This document shows, one piece after another, positions 25,254 through 37,183 of a stretch of DNA of 64,000 nt (its first letter is position 1; every line of letters starts with the position of its first letter). Position numbers and translations under genes: made by a program. This DNA is from Linum tenue (taxonomy: Eukaryota > Streptophyta > Magnoliopsida > Malpighiales > Linaceae), in contig CAMGYJ010000011.1 in NCBI GenBank assembly GCA_946122785.1, forward strand, positions 22,879,007 through 22,943,006. Direction: 5' to 3'. The notes beneath the pieces are model-generated. The model saw nothing but the letters and a program-made list of their open reading frames with translations, made no database searches and was not told where the DNA came from.

Positions 25254-26366
25254 TAATTTCCCGCTTCTTAATAGTTACGGAAGCCACTAAACTCATTTTT
25301 AATTCAACTAAACCACTTAATTTAATATACAAGGCCACCATCCATCACTTTTGTTCAAATTTTATGGATGCCATCCTAGCAATGCTGACTAAGCACTAAT
25401 GGCATTAACTTGACAACTATATCAGCACCATCCAACCCTTGAAATGGTGTGTATTACTTAACTTAACTCCCCCACTTCCTAAAAAAAATAGCCAACCCTA
25501 ATTACTTTTCCGCCTTGTCAATGTCTCTGTATTTCCGTCATCATATGTCATCTTCCCCAAAATCTCCTCTTCCATGCAGACAAGAAAAAATCATCAGCTC
25601 TCCTGCTCTATAGCAAACAGACAAAAACAAGTGAAAGAGGAAATCCATATTAAGGGTATAGTCTTTATTATGAACTCAATCGATTCTAATTTTAATTCAA
25701 CAAAATGAAAAGAGACGGAGCTCTGGCTCCATCAATTAAACTCTTCGACATCAATTGTCATGTCCTCATCATTATCGATGCCACTCATCATCTTGCCGCA
25801 CTTGGCGATGGAACTAGCCTAGGCTGCCGATGACCTTGTGCAATGCCTCCATGGTAATTGAACCATCGTCATCGACGTCGTAGACGAAGAACACGTCCCT
25901 CAAATTGACTGTTGCCTCATCGGAACCAACCCTCTGACTGTTCGCTCCACAAACTTCTTTAAATCGATGAACCCGTTGTCGTCAAATTTTGTTATCATTT
26001 TCTGGAGTCCTCCTTGCTGGCATTTTGGACTTTTGGCAGAGGTTGGATATGATGGAGTCGAGGTCGGAGGCGGATATCTTGCCCTCGCCAATTTTCCCTT
26101 AAATATTCCTCTTAAGCTCAGTGGTGGTTGTGGGACAAGGAAAGTTGTGACGTGGCTGAATATTTGACAACTCATGGGAATTAGATGTTGCCACATAAGC
26201 ATCGTTAGTGTTGAATCAGCATCGTTAAGATGGCGTTCACAAATTTGGATGGAAGTGATGGATGGTAAAGTTTTAAATAAAATTTAGTGGTTTAGTTAAA
26301 TTAAAAATGAGTTTAGTGGTAATCATGAATCAATTTAGCGAGTTCAGTGATGATTAGTGATTACCC
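25254..26366 (-). mobile_element. Pack-MULE with long TIRs carrying a calmodulin-like fragment
   Basis: Inverted repeats of roughly 190 bp are seen: CCACTAAACTCATTTTTAAT with TAAACCACTAAATT at the right end (minus) matches the left end at 25285 onward, through CACCATCCATCACTT. The flanks are TAGTTGTGGCTA (25242-25253) and TAGTCGTGGCTA (26367-26378), consistent with the 9-12 bp TSD of Mutator-like elements. No transposase is present. The space between the TIRs holds a host EF-hand gene fragment, the definition of a Pack-MULE. It sits in hAT-like copy 2. Confidence 0.78.
25735..26095 (-). pseudogene. Calmodulin-like (CML) EF-hand gene fragment, captured
   Basis: Read on minus in order, with frame changes between blocks: GEGKISASDLDSIISNL; LQKMITKFDDNGFIDLKKF; DEATVNLRDVFFVYDVDDD then GSITMEALHKVIGSLG; and SSIAKCGKMMSG with IDNDEDMTIDVEEF. 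These are the successive EF-hand loops and linkers of a plant calmodulin-like Ca2+ sensor, in correct order, from the first loop to the fourth. At least three frameshifts and a stop after GSLG break it. Plant CML genes are usually intronless, and no intron is seen here. Confidence 0.82.
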
Positions 26367-26574
26367 TAGTCGTGGCTAATATATTGTTTTTACCCAAAAT
26401 AATATAATATATTGACAATGTAAATTGCAAGATTGGTCACTAGTATTACTAAAAAGTGTCACTTTTGGTCATTAGAAATATTTTATTCCATCATGTATCT
26501 TAGTAACAATTATCTCTGGAAAAAAAAAAGTTTTTTTGTTTTCTCTCTGAACATGCTTTCTAGGGTTCCGACAG

Positions 26575-27303
26575 ATGGCTGTCGTTCATGGCGCCTTGGA
26601 AAATTGGGTGCAGCTGTTCGGGGTGGGAGAGTCTAACCGCCTTCAGTACATCGCTCCGACCATCATGGACGGATCCCTTGTCCTTCTGCGATTGGTGCGT
26701 GAGGAGCGTTCAACTCGTTGGAGAAATGCACTGGCCAACCAATTCCTTTCGACAGCTCCTGATATTGAACAATTGCATTGTTGGGCTCATCTCTTTTGGG
26801 GTCACGACAGGAAGGTTCTGGTATCGGCGTGCGGAGATAATATGTCCATATTCCAATTTACGGATCCCACTAATGGTAACTGGGTATTTGAAAATGGCTC
26901 ATGGCACTATGCCAGCAACCCGTTTTTCCTCCATCGTTGGGTTCCTGGTATCCAACCGGTGAAAAGGAGTTTGAAATCGTTACCTATCTGGGTTCGATTG
27001 AGGGGTGTGCCGCTCGAGTACAACACAACGGAGGGCTTAAGTCGCATTGTTAACTTACTGAGCGTTCTGTTATGGATGGATCAAGAGACCTGAATGGGGG
27101 CTCAAGAAGGTGTGGCGAGGGTCTGTGTTGAACTCTCGGCTAATTTTGGGTTTCCATAGATGATTAGTATTACCCCAGAAGGGGATAGGCCGCTACATCT
27201 AGTGGTTTGCTATCTTCATGTTCCTTCGCGTTGTTCTCAGTGTTGTGAGTTTGGTGATTATGAGGGGGAGGGAAAGGATTGTAAGGTTGTTCAAATTGTG
27301 ACA
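26575..27303 (+). pseudogene. LINE ORF1 (DUF4283 and zinc-knuckle remnant)
   Basis: The 172-codon frame from 26575 reads as DUF4283: STRWRNALANQFLST, VLVSACGDNMSIFQF and the diagnostic LPIWVRLRGVPLEYNT. In LINEs this protein binds the RNA. After a stop, a shifted frame near 27208-27280 gives HVPSRCSQCCEFGDYEGEG followed by KDC. This resembles the CCHC knuckle of such proteins but the His position is Asp. 27304-27680 is low in recognisable content. Confidence 0.75.
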
Positions 27304-27719
27304 GGTAAATAATTGGTAGTTCTTGAATCTATGACAGCAGCTGTAGCCTGGGTAACAAAGCCGGAAGCTGCTAGTTCTTCAAGATCCACCAATAATGGAG
27401 CAGGACCCGTTCAAGTAGCTGGCTAGCTAACAAAAGAAGGCGGGGGACAGTTATTAATCGAGGGGGACCAGTTCCAGTAGTGGGCACGACAATAGCGGAA
27501 GGAGGTTCAGTTCTAGGAGTTGACTCAATCACTAGTTGGGGAGGTCCAGTTCAAGTAGTTCGCTCAACGTTGAAGGAAGGTATGGATAATGCCAAAGGGT
27601 CTCCACTTGCTGGTCTTGATACTTCAGGTAGTAGGCCAATACTCACTCCTATTAATGGTAAACTTGTTGATTAAGAGGGGTTCTAGTTTGTTGTCACGAA
27701 GGGGAAAGCAGTTGATATG

Positions 27720-30580
27720 TGTTCTAATATGACAGTATTGCATCAAAGTAGTCTCGAGTTTCACGAGTGGATAAATGATATGAGGTTAACAAATCATGTA
27801 GTGCAGGGGACATTGTTAACATGGTGGAATAAGCAAATCGATAATCCAATAGCAAAGAGATTAGATAGTTTATAGCTCTCTCCCCAAGAGTTTCAGACCA
27901 CTGTGGTCTGCTTATGGATATATGCTCAGTGGTGGATTCTATTCCAAAACCTTTTCAGTATTTTAAAATGTGAAGGCAACATCCAACTTATGAGAGCTTG
28001 CTAGTTGAAGCTTGGAGTGAGGAGTCTTCAGGAGCTGTTTATAAACAATTCTACAATAAGCTTATATTGTTCAAAGGAAAACTGAAGGAGCTAAATCAAG
28101 AGAGCTACTCTAAGATATCAGCTAGAGCTCGTGAAGCATAATTAGAGCTGGGAAGAAGGCAGGCTGAAGTGCTTCAAAGTCCAACCGATACAAATGTTAA
28201 TCTAGAGTTGGAGAAGGCTTTGCATTGTCAAGAATTTCTTAGGACAGAGGAGAGTTTATATCGTCAAAAATCAAAAGTGAACTGGATTCAAGGTGGGGAT
28301 GCTAATACAGCTTTCTTTCATCGAATGGTAAAAATCTGGAACCACAAGATGTCTATCACAAAATTGATAAAAGATGATGGTACAGTGGTTACAAAGGTGA
28401 AGGAAATGGGGGAAGTTTCAGTTGAGTTCTATGAGAATCTACTAGGTACTGAAGATGCACTGATTGAGAAACTAGTGGAATAATATGTAGTAGTTTTGCA
28501 AAGGAAGTTGAGGGCAGAGATGTAGTGAACTTGATAGTTCCAGTGACTAGGGAGAAAATCAAAAGGGTTTTTAGCATTTGCCGAATGACAAGGCGACTGG
28601 CCCTCATGGGTTTATAGCTGAATTTTTCAAAGGGGATTGGGCAGTGATGGGAACAACTATGGATAATGTGGTTCTTGAGTTCTTGAGTTCTTTCAAATAG
28701 GAAGCATGCCTCAACAGGTAAATTCTACCATTCTTGCCTTAGTCCCTAAGCTACCTCAAGTAGATAAGATGAAGAATTTTAGGCCTATCTTGTGCTGCAA
28801 TGTGTTATATAAGGGAATTTCTAAAATCCTATCTACTAGGCTGGTCAATGTTCTTCCTCTGGTCATTGAAAAGCTCAATCTACTTTTGTCAATGGGAGAC
28901 TTATAAGTGATAATATATTAATGGCTTCGAAATTAGTAAAAGATTACCAGAAGCATAATATATCTTCAAGACGTGTCCTGAAAATTGATTTGATGAAAGC
29001 GTTTGACTCGATTCACTAGGGGTTTTTGTTTAAAGTTATGAGGGCTATGGGTTTTCCTGTGGAGTATTTGAAGTGGGTTGAAGCTTGTGTTGAAACTCCA
29101 ATGCTTAGTGTATGCATCAATGGTGGATTGTGTGTCTACTTTAAAGCTCGTAGAGGACTTTGTCAAGGAGATCCTCTCTCTCCCTTTTTATTTACTATAG
29201 CAATGGAGTTCTTTTCCTACCTCCTAAGGCAAGATGTATTAGGAAACTAGATTCCTTTTCATCCTAGGTGTAAATCATTCGAGATATCGCATTTATGCTT
29301 TGCTAATTATCTTCTTGTTTTCACCAATGGATCTGTTCAAGAAGTGGCTGGTATAAGAAGGTTAATGGATAGGTTTTATGTTGATTATGGCCTTCGTTTG
29401 TAACTTAAACAAATGTCAGTTGCTTTGTGCTGGGATCCCTGATGCAGAGAAGAGTATGACCTTGAGAGTAACAGGGTTTCCACTAGGTGAATTGCCAATA
29501 CGTTACCTAGGGGTGCCTCTTATCGCGGGGAAACTCTCAGCTGCAAATTGTAAGTCATTAGTTGATAAAATCACAGCTAGGGTCAGTACATGGTAGGCTA
29601 GTCTACTGAGTTATGCAGGCATGTTACAATTAATCTCATCTGTCATTACTAGTACCTTGAAGTATTGGATTACTTTATTCTTGTTGCCAATGAAGGTGCT
29701 TCGAGATGTGGAATAGATCTGCAATAAGTTTCTGTGGGGAGTTGGAGGAGCAGAGAAACGGAAGAGGGCTTTGTTCTCATGGGAAACAACAGTTAAACCT
29801 AAAGAAGAAGGAAGATTGGGGATCTGGCATTTCAAAATATGGATCAGTCCTGTGTTATACATCATCTTTGGAACTTATTGTCAGAGGCAGGTTCACTGTT
29901 GGTGGCATGGATCCACAAGTGCAAGTTGAAAGGTAGACCTATATGGAGCTTTCCCTCACTGTCCTCAAGTTTATGAATATGGCGCAAGGTTCTTAAATGC
30001 AGGAGGATCATTTCAGGCTCAGAAAGCACACTCACATGGGATGGTAAGCTCATTCCTCGTTACTCTGTCAAAACAATTTGGGAATCAATTCGGGTTGCTA
30101 CTCCAAAAGTTGATTGGGATAAGGCATTGTGAGGGAAACCCATTATACCGAAGCATAGTTTGATTGTACGGTTGATAACTCTAGAAAGAATTTCCACAAA
30201 AGATAAATTGATAGCTTGGGGTATTGATAAAGCATGTTTACTATGTCCAGGAGGGGAGGAAATACGAGACCACTTATTTATCTTCTGCCCTTATAGCAGA
30301 TTTGTAGTAAAGTCAGCGTTGATGAAATTTAGTCGAGTAAGAGATGATATGAGTTGGCAGGATCATTTACAATGGATGATCAGGCATGGAGGGGTGATAC
30401 TGCCAAGGCCAAGATTGGTAGAATGCAGTGGCAAATGTCAATGAGTTATATTTGGAGGGAGTGCTGCTCCAGATTGTATGGAACCAAGCGAATTAGTCAG
30501 CCTGATCAGTTGGTGAAGAAAATTCAAGAGGAAGTTGTTAATTTTGTCCATAATGGCCAGACCTTGCAGGGATTAGTTTA
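27720..30580 (+). pseudogene. LINE ORF2 remnant (endonuclease end, RT, zf-RVT)
   Basis: 27750-27870 keeps the C-terminal part of an APE-type endonuclease (LEFHEWINDMRLTNHVVQGT then LLTWWNKQ). RT landmarks follow: NDKATGPHGF (28584), FRPILCCNVLYKGISKIL (28779), KIDLMKAFDS (28981) and CQGDPLSPFLF (29162). The catalytic FADD box has become FANY (about 29300), removing the active-site aspartates. 30130-30320 is the zf-RVT domain (HSLIVRLITLERISTKDKL, then CLLCPGGEEIRDHLF). The order is normal but frames shift often. Confidence 0.8.
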
Positions 30581-31210
30581 GAGATGATCATATTAGAGTA
30601 TATTTTATTTTTGTAGAGGCTTGGTGGTTAAAGAGAAACACTTTGTACCTCGAGAAGAGAGGTTTGGAGGTGCACCCCTAGAGTTTAATGCAATTTTTTG
30701 ATTAACCATAAAAAAATATTTTCTTCTATTCATGGTCACGAACTTTATATTTTTGTTTCATCCTTAGTCACTCTCCATCCAACTCCGTTAAGTTTGTCCT
30801 ATGTGGCAGTCAACTATTGTGTTAGTCGTTAAATGTGTGATGTGGCAATTAACATATAATTTATATTTATATTTTATTTTTCACATCATCTAGAGCGAGG
30901 GCTATCATATTCATGCTCTCATCCAAATTCCCTTGCTTCAAAACTTACTTTCTTCCAATACTTTTGTCGGCAAGCATACTTTGCAAGCACAGCTCTCCAT
31001 CCCATGGTAATGAAGCGATGGGATTAGGTAATGTTGTTCCTGATCCATCATGTCAAGGCACTTCTTCGAAGTGAGGACGTCGAGAAGGAAATAGAGAAAT
31101 TGAAGATTTAGCACCTACCCGTGATGTTTTTTGGCCGTACCCGGAGAAAAAGGAGAAGAAGCAGATCGTGGTAATTCATACAGCACAACCAAGGAAGATA
31201 TGTGTGGCTT

Positions 31211-32727
31211 TGATTCGGGCCTAATTGTACACTTTTTATCCTCGTTTCTCTTTGACATTTGTTGCAATTAAACTCCAAAATGGGTGGTTTTAGGCGAGGT
31301 TTCTTTTGTTTCAATGTGTTTCAGATCCTAACAAGTGAAACAAACTCCGGAGTAAAAATTTGGAAGAAAAAGAACAAAGACCGGGCAAAGAGGAGGAGAC
31401 CGTCTATGTTCACGGTCTGCCAATGGAGTTCACGGTCTCCAGGACCGTGAACTGGAAACACAACCCCTGAACCAAGGAGCGTCTAGAGAGGGTTTTGAGG
31501 TTACGGGCGCCCAGGCTGTTCACGGTCGCTAAGACCGTGAGCTGCAACCACAAACTGTGTACCCAAGAAGTGAAGCGTTGCGTTTTGGTTCAGCACGATG
31601 TGTTCACTGATGTGTTTCGATGTTCACGGCCGTGAACTGGGCTCGATCTTAGCATAAATGGCCAGCTAAAAGGAAGAAGAAGAGAGAGACCTAGTGTGAA
31701 AAATTTCTTCTTCATATTTTAGTGTGAGAAAGTGACGAACCAAAGAAGAGGAGAAGCAAGGGTTTCATCTCCATGCAAGGATTTGGGAATTCCTCCCCCA
31801 AAGGAGGATCTCTTCAACACAAGGAGCAAGGCTTGCATCTTTTTTATGGTTTTCCTTCTTCTCTCTTGTGTTTTCCCTTCTCCAAGCGTGGAGTAGTCCC
31901 TTCTTTCACTTCGATGTTTGTAAATCCTAGCTACAATTATGTGAATGTTTGTATGAATTGAATGATATGTGTGTGGTCGTGTTTAATGTGAATGGGGAGG
32001 TATTATTCATGAATGATTGTGTTGTGTGAAAGCCTATCGGTCTAATTGCCATTCTAACCTAGGTAGAGAGAAACCCCCATTCCTTTCTTTGAAAGAGGCT
32101 TGAATGCTGGGTTTTCTTGGGTAATTCGTTGCCTCCTAGTTAGGTTAATGCAGGGCAAACCTCCCATTTCATATTAGCACTTAGGGTCTGGTTGTGGGTG
32201 GCCGCCCGAACTCCAATTCGAGGGTGAAGTCTAACCATTCCTTAGTTAATAGGTTGACAGGGTCGCATTAGTGGCTTGGATGGTATCCCATTTCCTCAAC
32301 CTAGAGATTAAGAGGTTAGCTTTGGCTGCTTGTTGTCTAACCATTCCTCAGTCAATAGGTTGAGAGGGTCGCATTAGTGGTTTGGAAAGTATCACATTTC
32401 CTCGACCTAGAGACTAAGAGGGTAGCTTTGGCTACTTGTTAGACTTCCCTGCGGTTTATAACCCCACTAACCACACACGGTCATTTGATCCTTCAAGTCG
32501 TAATTGTTAGCTAGGGGGAGCAACACCCAGGTGAAGCCTTCTTAATTAGTGTCAAAACCATTTCATCTTTGCAATGTAATTTAGCTTTAGAACTTTGTTT
32601 TCACCAAAACCAATCCGCTAGATAATTTTTCAAACAATCGAAGTAGCAGTGCATGGGCTGACCTGGGTTGATATTTTAACATACTTGGGCCTTAGGTGAG
32701 ATTTTATTGTGATTATCAGTCGAGTAA
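31211..32727 (+). repeat. 5' LTR of element A (1517 bp)
   Basis: It starts TGATTCGGGCC and its last base pair has mutated (GAGTAA instead of GAGTCA). Between about 31400 and 31645 lies an array of inverted TTCACGGTC / GACCGTGAA motifs. The rest is a GA-rich leader and a block repeated at 32221 and 32333 (TCTAACCATTCCT.AGT.AATAGG). Confidence 0.85.
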
Positions 32728-32733
32728 AGTTTT

Positions 32734-32751
32734 TGGCACCGTTGCCGTGGA
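32734..32751 (+). other. tRNA-Asp PBS of element A
   Basis: TGGCACCGTTGCCGTGGA differs by two bases from the site complementary to the tRNA-Asp 3' end, and lies six bases after the 5' LTR. Confidence 0.75.
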
Positions 32752-32858
32752 CCTTCAGTATGTTATTGCGAAAAGTTTGTTTGGTGTTAATCTAGCTTTT
32801 ATTTTCTATTTTGTTAAGTGTGAAGTTTGCTTGTGCTAGACGTGGTTGTATTCTTTAA

Positions 32859-34208
32859 GTGTGTGTAGGGAGGTGCATGACCTGGAGCAATCCGACCCCT
32901 TTAACACCACTGGACGAGGACATCAACCGGACTCTCCAACTTTTAGCTCGAGAGAGGGATCAAGCAGAGGCAAGAAGGAGAAGTGAAGAAAGGGGACAAC
33001 AAGCTGGTCCCAGATTTGAAGGAATTGAAGGAAGATGGCCAAGTGGAGAAAGAAGATCACTCACTTTGATTAAGAGGAGGATGAGACATTGAGGGATGCA
33101 TGGGAAATATTCTCCGACTACTTCCTCCAATGCCCTCACCATGGATTCGAGGAGAAATTTCGGATATAGACTTTCTCTGGAGGACTCGTCCAAGATGATA
33201 AGATCCTCATCGACTCTCTTTGCCAAGGGAAGTTGATGAACATGACCCCTCCTCAAGTGAACGAGTTGCTCGAAGATATGGCTCTTAAAGGATATGATTG
33301 GGGCTTGACAAGAAGTGAGAAGAGAAGCACCAAAAGAGGAGTGCAAAGTGTGGGAGCAAGTGCTCCACTTGAAGCGAAGCTTGACAAGTTGATTGAGGTG
33401 ATCCTTGAGGACAAGAAGCAAGGGAAGAGAGCGGTATTCTTGTGATTGGTGTTCGAGCACTAATCATGAAATTGCGGATTGCCAAGCGATGAAGGAGACA
33501 AGTACCTCCAAGGAGCAAGTGAGTTTCATTGCCAATGCTAGAGGGAACAACCCTTTTAGCAACACCTACAACCCCGGGTGGTGAAATGAGCCAAAATTCA
33601 CTAGCCTTCCCCTACCAATTTAAGACCTCCCGGTTTCCAAGGTCCAAAGGGAAACTATCAACCTCGACCAACCTTCATCCAACAAAGGCCTCAATTCCAA
33701 AACTCAAACTTCCAACAACCATACCAAGCACAAGGCGGTCAAGGGGTTCAACAACAACAAGAAGTTGATAAGTTCTCTAAGCTTGAAGACTTTGTGACCA
33801 CCTTTGTGAGTACAAGATCTCAGAAGTTCGAGAAGATTGAGTAATTCATGGATGTGACAACCTCCAAGTTTACCTTGGCTGAGGAGGGACTCCGAAGCCA
33901 TCAAGCAAGTCTCCAAAACTTGGAAGTGCAAATTAGTAATCTTGTCAGGATCCTCACCGAGAGACCAAAGGGAGCCATACCCTCTCAAACCATTACCAAC
34001 CCCAAGGATCATGCGGGGGTGAATGCAAATCATTTGAGGAGTGGGAAGGTGACTCTGGAGGTCGTTGCCAAAGAAGTGAATGAGAAGGAAGACCCTCTAC
34101 CCGAGGGTGAAGAAGATGAAACATCGGGAGAAAAAAGAGGGGTGATGAGGAAGGCATTGCTGACGCCACCACCTGTGGCTGAGTACACGCCACCCTACCT
34201 TTTCCCAT
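32859..34208 (+). pseudogene. Gag remnant of element A
   Basis: The N-terminus resembles gag of element B (SNPTPL..LDEDINRTLQLLA). A deletion of about 480 bp relative to B then removes the core Retrotrans_gag domain: RWPSGERRS joins to the sequence equivalent to 53515 in B. Downstream are NELLEDMALKGYDWG (33259), a zinc knuckle CDWCSSTNHEIADC (CX2CX4HX4C, near 33440, out of frame with the preceding block) and a long low-complexity C-terminus. It cannot make a normal capsid protein. Confidence 0.72.
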
Positions 34209-34227
34209 GAGGGTTCACAAGGAATGA

Positions 34228-34932
34228 TTGGAAGCGGAATGTGGAGGTTTCATGGAGATGCTCCGAAAGTTCCACCTCAACATTCCCTTCCTTGAAGCAA
34301 TGACCCACATGCCAAGGTATTCAAGTTACCTCAAGGGGATTCTCTCCAAGAAGCCAAAGTTCGAAGACCTCTCGAATGTCACCCTAGGTGAGGAGTGCTC
34401 AGCCTTCATCCTCAACAGGTTTCCCAAGAAGCAACCTGATCCATGTAGTTTCACTATACCTCTTTGCATCGGTTCTCATCATATAGAAAACTCCTTGGCG
34501 GACTTAGGGGCGAGCATAAATGTGATGCCATTTAAGCTTTTTAAGAGGCTAGACATAGGTGAACTAAAGACTACAAGGATTAGTGTCACATTGGCCGATT
34601 GCACTGTCATTAGTCCTAGGGGCATAGTGGAGGACGTTCTAGTACAAGTGGGAAAATTTTGTTATCCGACGAATTTTGTGATCTTGGATATAAGTGAGGA
34701 CTCTGAGATGCCACTAATACTAGGACGCCCTTTCCTGGCCACCACCAAGGCATTAATTGATGTAAATGAGGAAACTTTGATTCTGAGGGATGGTGAGGAG
34801 AGAATTACTCTTGGATTTGAACCTAAGCCTAGGAGTGAGGAAGTGAAGAAAGTGGAAACGGGTGATATGAAAGTGGAGGAGAGCCATGCAAGGCGAACCC
34901 CACTATTACTATTGGTTCTTGTGACGATGTGA
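34228..34932 (+). CDS. Aspartic protease region of element A
   Basis: A 234-codon open frame starting MEAECGGFMEMLRKFHLNIP. The retropepsin active site is ADLGASINVMPFKLFKRL (Asp in DLGAS; Athila proteases use D-L-G rather than D-S/T-G), followed by LADCTVISPRGIVEDVLVQV and the C-terminal flap/helix LILGRPFLATTKALIDVNE. The enzyme would process Gag. The frame is open across the whole domain, which is notable in an otherwise decayed element. The ATG is unlikely to be a true start because the natural product is a Gag-protease fusion. Confidence 0.75.
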   Translation: MEAECGGFMEMLRKFHLNIPFLEAMTHMPRYSSYLKGILSKKPKFEDLSNVTLGEECSAFILNRFPKKQPDPCSFTIPLCIGSHHIENSLADLGASINVMPFKLFKRLDIGELKTTRISVTLADCTVISPRGIVEDVLVQVGKFCYPTNFVILDISEDSEMPLILGRPFLATTKALIDVNEETLILRDGEERITLGFEPKPRSEEVKKVETGDMKVEESHARRTPLLLLVLVTM

Positions 34933-35059
34933 AACAGGAAAGTAAAGAGGGCATCTCGCCCAAAGAAGGAAGGAAAAGAGTTTGGAGGGAACAGTTAAGT
35001 CATGTTAATGCCCGGTGGAAGGAAAAGGGCAAAACATAAGTCATTGGCCAAAAAGGCCA

Positions 35060-36340
35060 CCCCATGGAGAGTAAGTTGGGAGGCGACATGCCTCGCCTCG
35101 AGAACGTGGCAGATCCACTCTCGGCGGCATCACGTTCAAAGGCGTGACAGATCCGCAACTTCAAGCTAGTGACGTTAACTTAGCCCTTGTTGAGAGGCAA
35201 CCCAACGTAGGTTTGTTTTATTTTCCTTATTTTCGATTTTGTGTCGAGTGAAGAGTTCAAGTGGTCGAGTGGTATCCCCGTTCCAGGTTTTGTGATTGTG
35301 TGTTTTGAGTTGTGCCGTGAATGGTAGTAGGTATGGTGGAGTAGGTCGAGTAAAAATTTTCAGAAGTACCCTGTTTTCACTGTTGTTCACGATCTTATAA
35401 GACCGTGAACAGGCAAACGCGTCTGTGAACCAGAGTGCTTCCACGTGTGTCATACCCATCGGTTTGCCTGAGTTCATGAACGAATTGCAGTTTTCATGGT
35501 CTTAACGACTATGAACTGCAGGGTCTGCCATTAAAGGGCCGTGAACGGCTTTTCTTCACTTTACAACCCAAAATCTCGCCGAAATCTTTCAAATCTCGCC
35601 AAAAAACCGCAAAACTCTTAATATTTTTGCGCATTTCACCCACTTCCGGCGAGCCAAACCCAAAACCAAGCACAGACCCATTCTCCCCTCATCAAAAGCA
35701 GCCTTAGCTGAGATTTTGGGGAGATTTGGAGCATTTTTCCGGTGAAGTCGCCGACGGCGAGACTCCGACGAGCTTCCGACGAAGCTCCGGCGACCCTCCT
35801 CCGGTCTGTTTCAGGACGATTTTTTGCCTTCCTCGCTCTCTCCTCGCCTCCCTACCCTTCCTACTTGAGTCTCCTGGTTTGTTTTTAACTCTAACTTGAT
35901 TATTCTGGGAGAATCAGATTAGGTAGTGAAGTGAGGAGAATTTTAGTGAATTGAATGTTGAACTTAGCATTAGGGCGAGGAATTAGGTGAATTAGTGCGA
36001 TTGAATAATGTTGACTGAGCTTAGTTGAGCCTTGGTGGGCATGTTTTGATTCGAATTTCTTTTTGTGAAATTTGCTCACCAAGCACTATTTTGTGAATGA
36101 ATGTGCAAGTTTATGCTTGAGTGGTGGATGGTAGCTACCGTGGCATGGTACATGTTTAATTTTTTGTGTGGATATTCCGTGAACACCTAGAACCATGCCT
36201 CGGGGTGCTTGTGCTTAACTGTTTTGATTAGCATGGGTTCGTAGTGGAAATATAAGTGTGGGGAGAATTCCTTTTTCCTCCCAATGAGTTGAGATTGACA
36301 AATTTTTTCCACGTATGGTGCATGTTTGTCGATGTTGAAG
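35060..36340 (+). other. Post-pol spacer of element A with inverted-motif array
   Basis: The AGTTGGGAGGC and GAGAGGCAACCCAACG blocks (35076-35209) mark the sequence that follows pol in Athila elements. 35380-35560 holds inverted motifs (GTTCACGATCTTATAAGACC then GTGAAC; GGGCCGTGAACGGC) like those in the LTR. 35730-35790 is a GC-rich CGACGAGCTTCCGACGAAGC block also present in B. AAGTGTGGGGAG at 36256 resembles the PPT but is internal. No gene was found. Confidence 0.6.
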
Positions 36341-36350
36341 GAAAGTCAGC

Positions 36351-37183
36351 ATGAACCACCTGTACCTTTTGGTGCTAAGAGGGAACCCCAAAATGGAAAG
36401 GGAAATGAGATTCTGGGCAAGCACTAAATCCGGAGAACACTGGAAACTCGACTTCACTCAATTCGATAGTCTTCACTATGGAGATATCATGAGGGAGGCG
36501 GGGGCGCACCCACAATGGCGTCGACTCCATGAAATGGATGATGACATTTATGAGGATTTGTGTGTTGAGTTTTTCAGTACCTTCGCCATCCTCACGAGCA
36601 AGAGCACGCTCGGCGATCAGCAGCGCAAGGTGAAATTCCACTTGGGTGGGGAATGGCACAAACTTCATCTTCGTTCAGTCTTGGCCACCTCTTTTGCCAG
36701 AGCCATTGGGGAAAACGACAATATATCACATCAATGGGGCCCTACATTACTCGTCTTGCCCGTCATTTGAATATCAATCTGGCGGGTTGCACATATGAGG
36801 GGCACTCCATGGGGTTCGAAGAGAGCACTTTGATTTCCATGCGTTTGATGGGATCATTTGGACCATTCCGGTTCATTGAGGGACTACCTCTACCACTAGG
36901 GGTCCCACCTCCAGAGCAGCCACCTGCTCGAGCTCCCAGTCGCTGTCGGCGTCCCGCGCTCCAGCGCCCTGCACCACTACTACCAGTTGTAGTAGCAACA
37001 CCAAAAGGTGTCGGTCCTTCCACTTCAGAGGTACCCTTGTGGAGAGGATGGACCGTCTTGAGACCCACGTCGTGGGTGTCACTTCCCGGCTTGACCGGTA
37101 GACCGACCTACTCGAGCGGATTGCTCATCACCAGGGCCTCCTTCCAGATGATGAGTCGGGGCCTTCGACTCAGTGAGAGGTAG
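36351..37183 (+). pseudogene. Athila ORF1-like gene of element A
   Basis: Two overlapping frames form one protein-like sequence. 36351-36770 includes HWKLDFTQFDSL, YEDLCVEFFSTFA and VKFHLGGEW. After a frameshift, 36740-37183 gives MGPYITRLARHLNINLAGC and a Pro/Arg-rich tail. The same layout (LCVEFYSKFAYV, then GGIITRIACHFGVDVE) occurs in B. This resembles the ATHILA ORF-1 family, a plant retrotransposon protein of unknown function located 3' of pol. In A the frame is broken at least once. Confidence 0.65.

Larger units (their letters stand above)
26491..30716 (+). mobile_element. L1-type plant LINE, dead
   Basis: The LINE has a leader, an ORF1 with DUF4283, part of an endonuclease, reverse transcriptase, an RT-associated zinc-binding domain and a short poly(A) tail (30710-30716), all on plus. 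It lies inside the left TIR of the MULE-like element. The flanks ATATTTTATTCCA (before) and TATTTTCTTCTATTCA (after) may be a degenerate TSD. Total length of 4.2 kb is short for this class because most of the endonuclease is gone. Numerous stops show long inactivity. Confidence 0.82.

Noticed and set aside
36763..37082. Minus-strand frames of 101 and 69 codons opposite the ORF1-like gene
   Set aside because: They are antisense shadows of the Pro/Arg-rich ORF1 tail.
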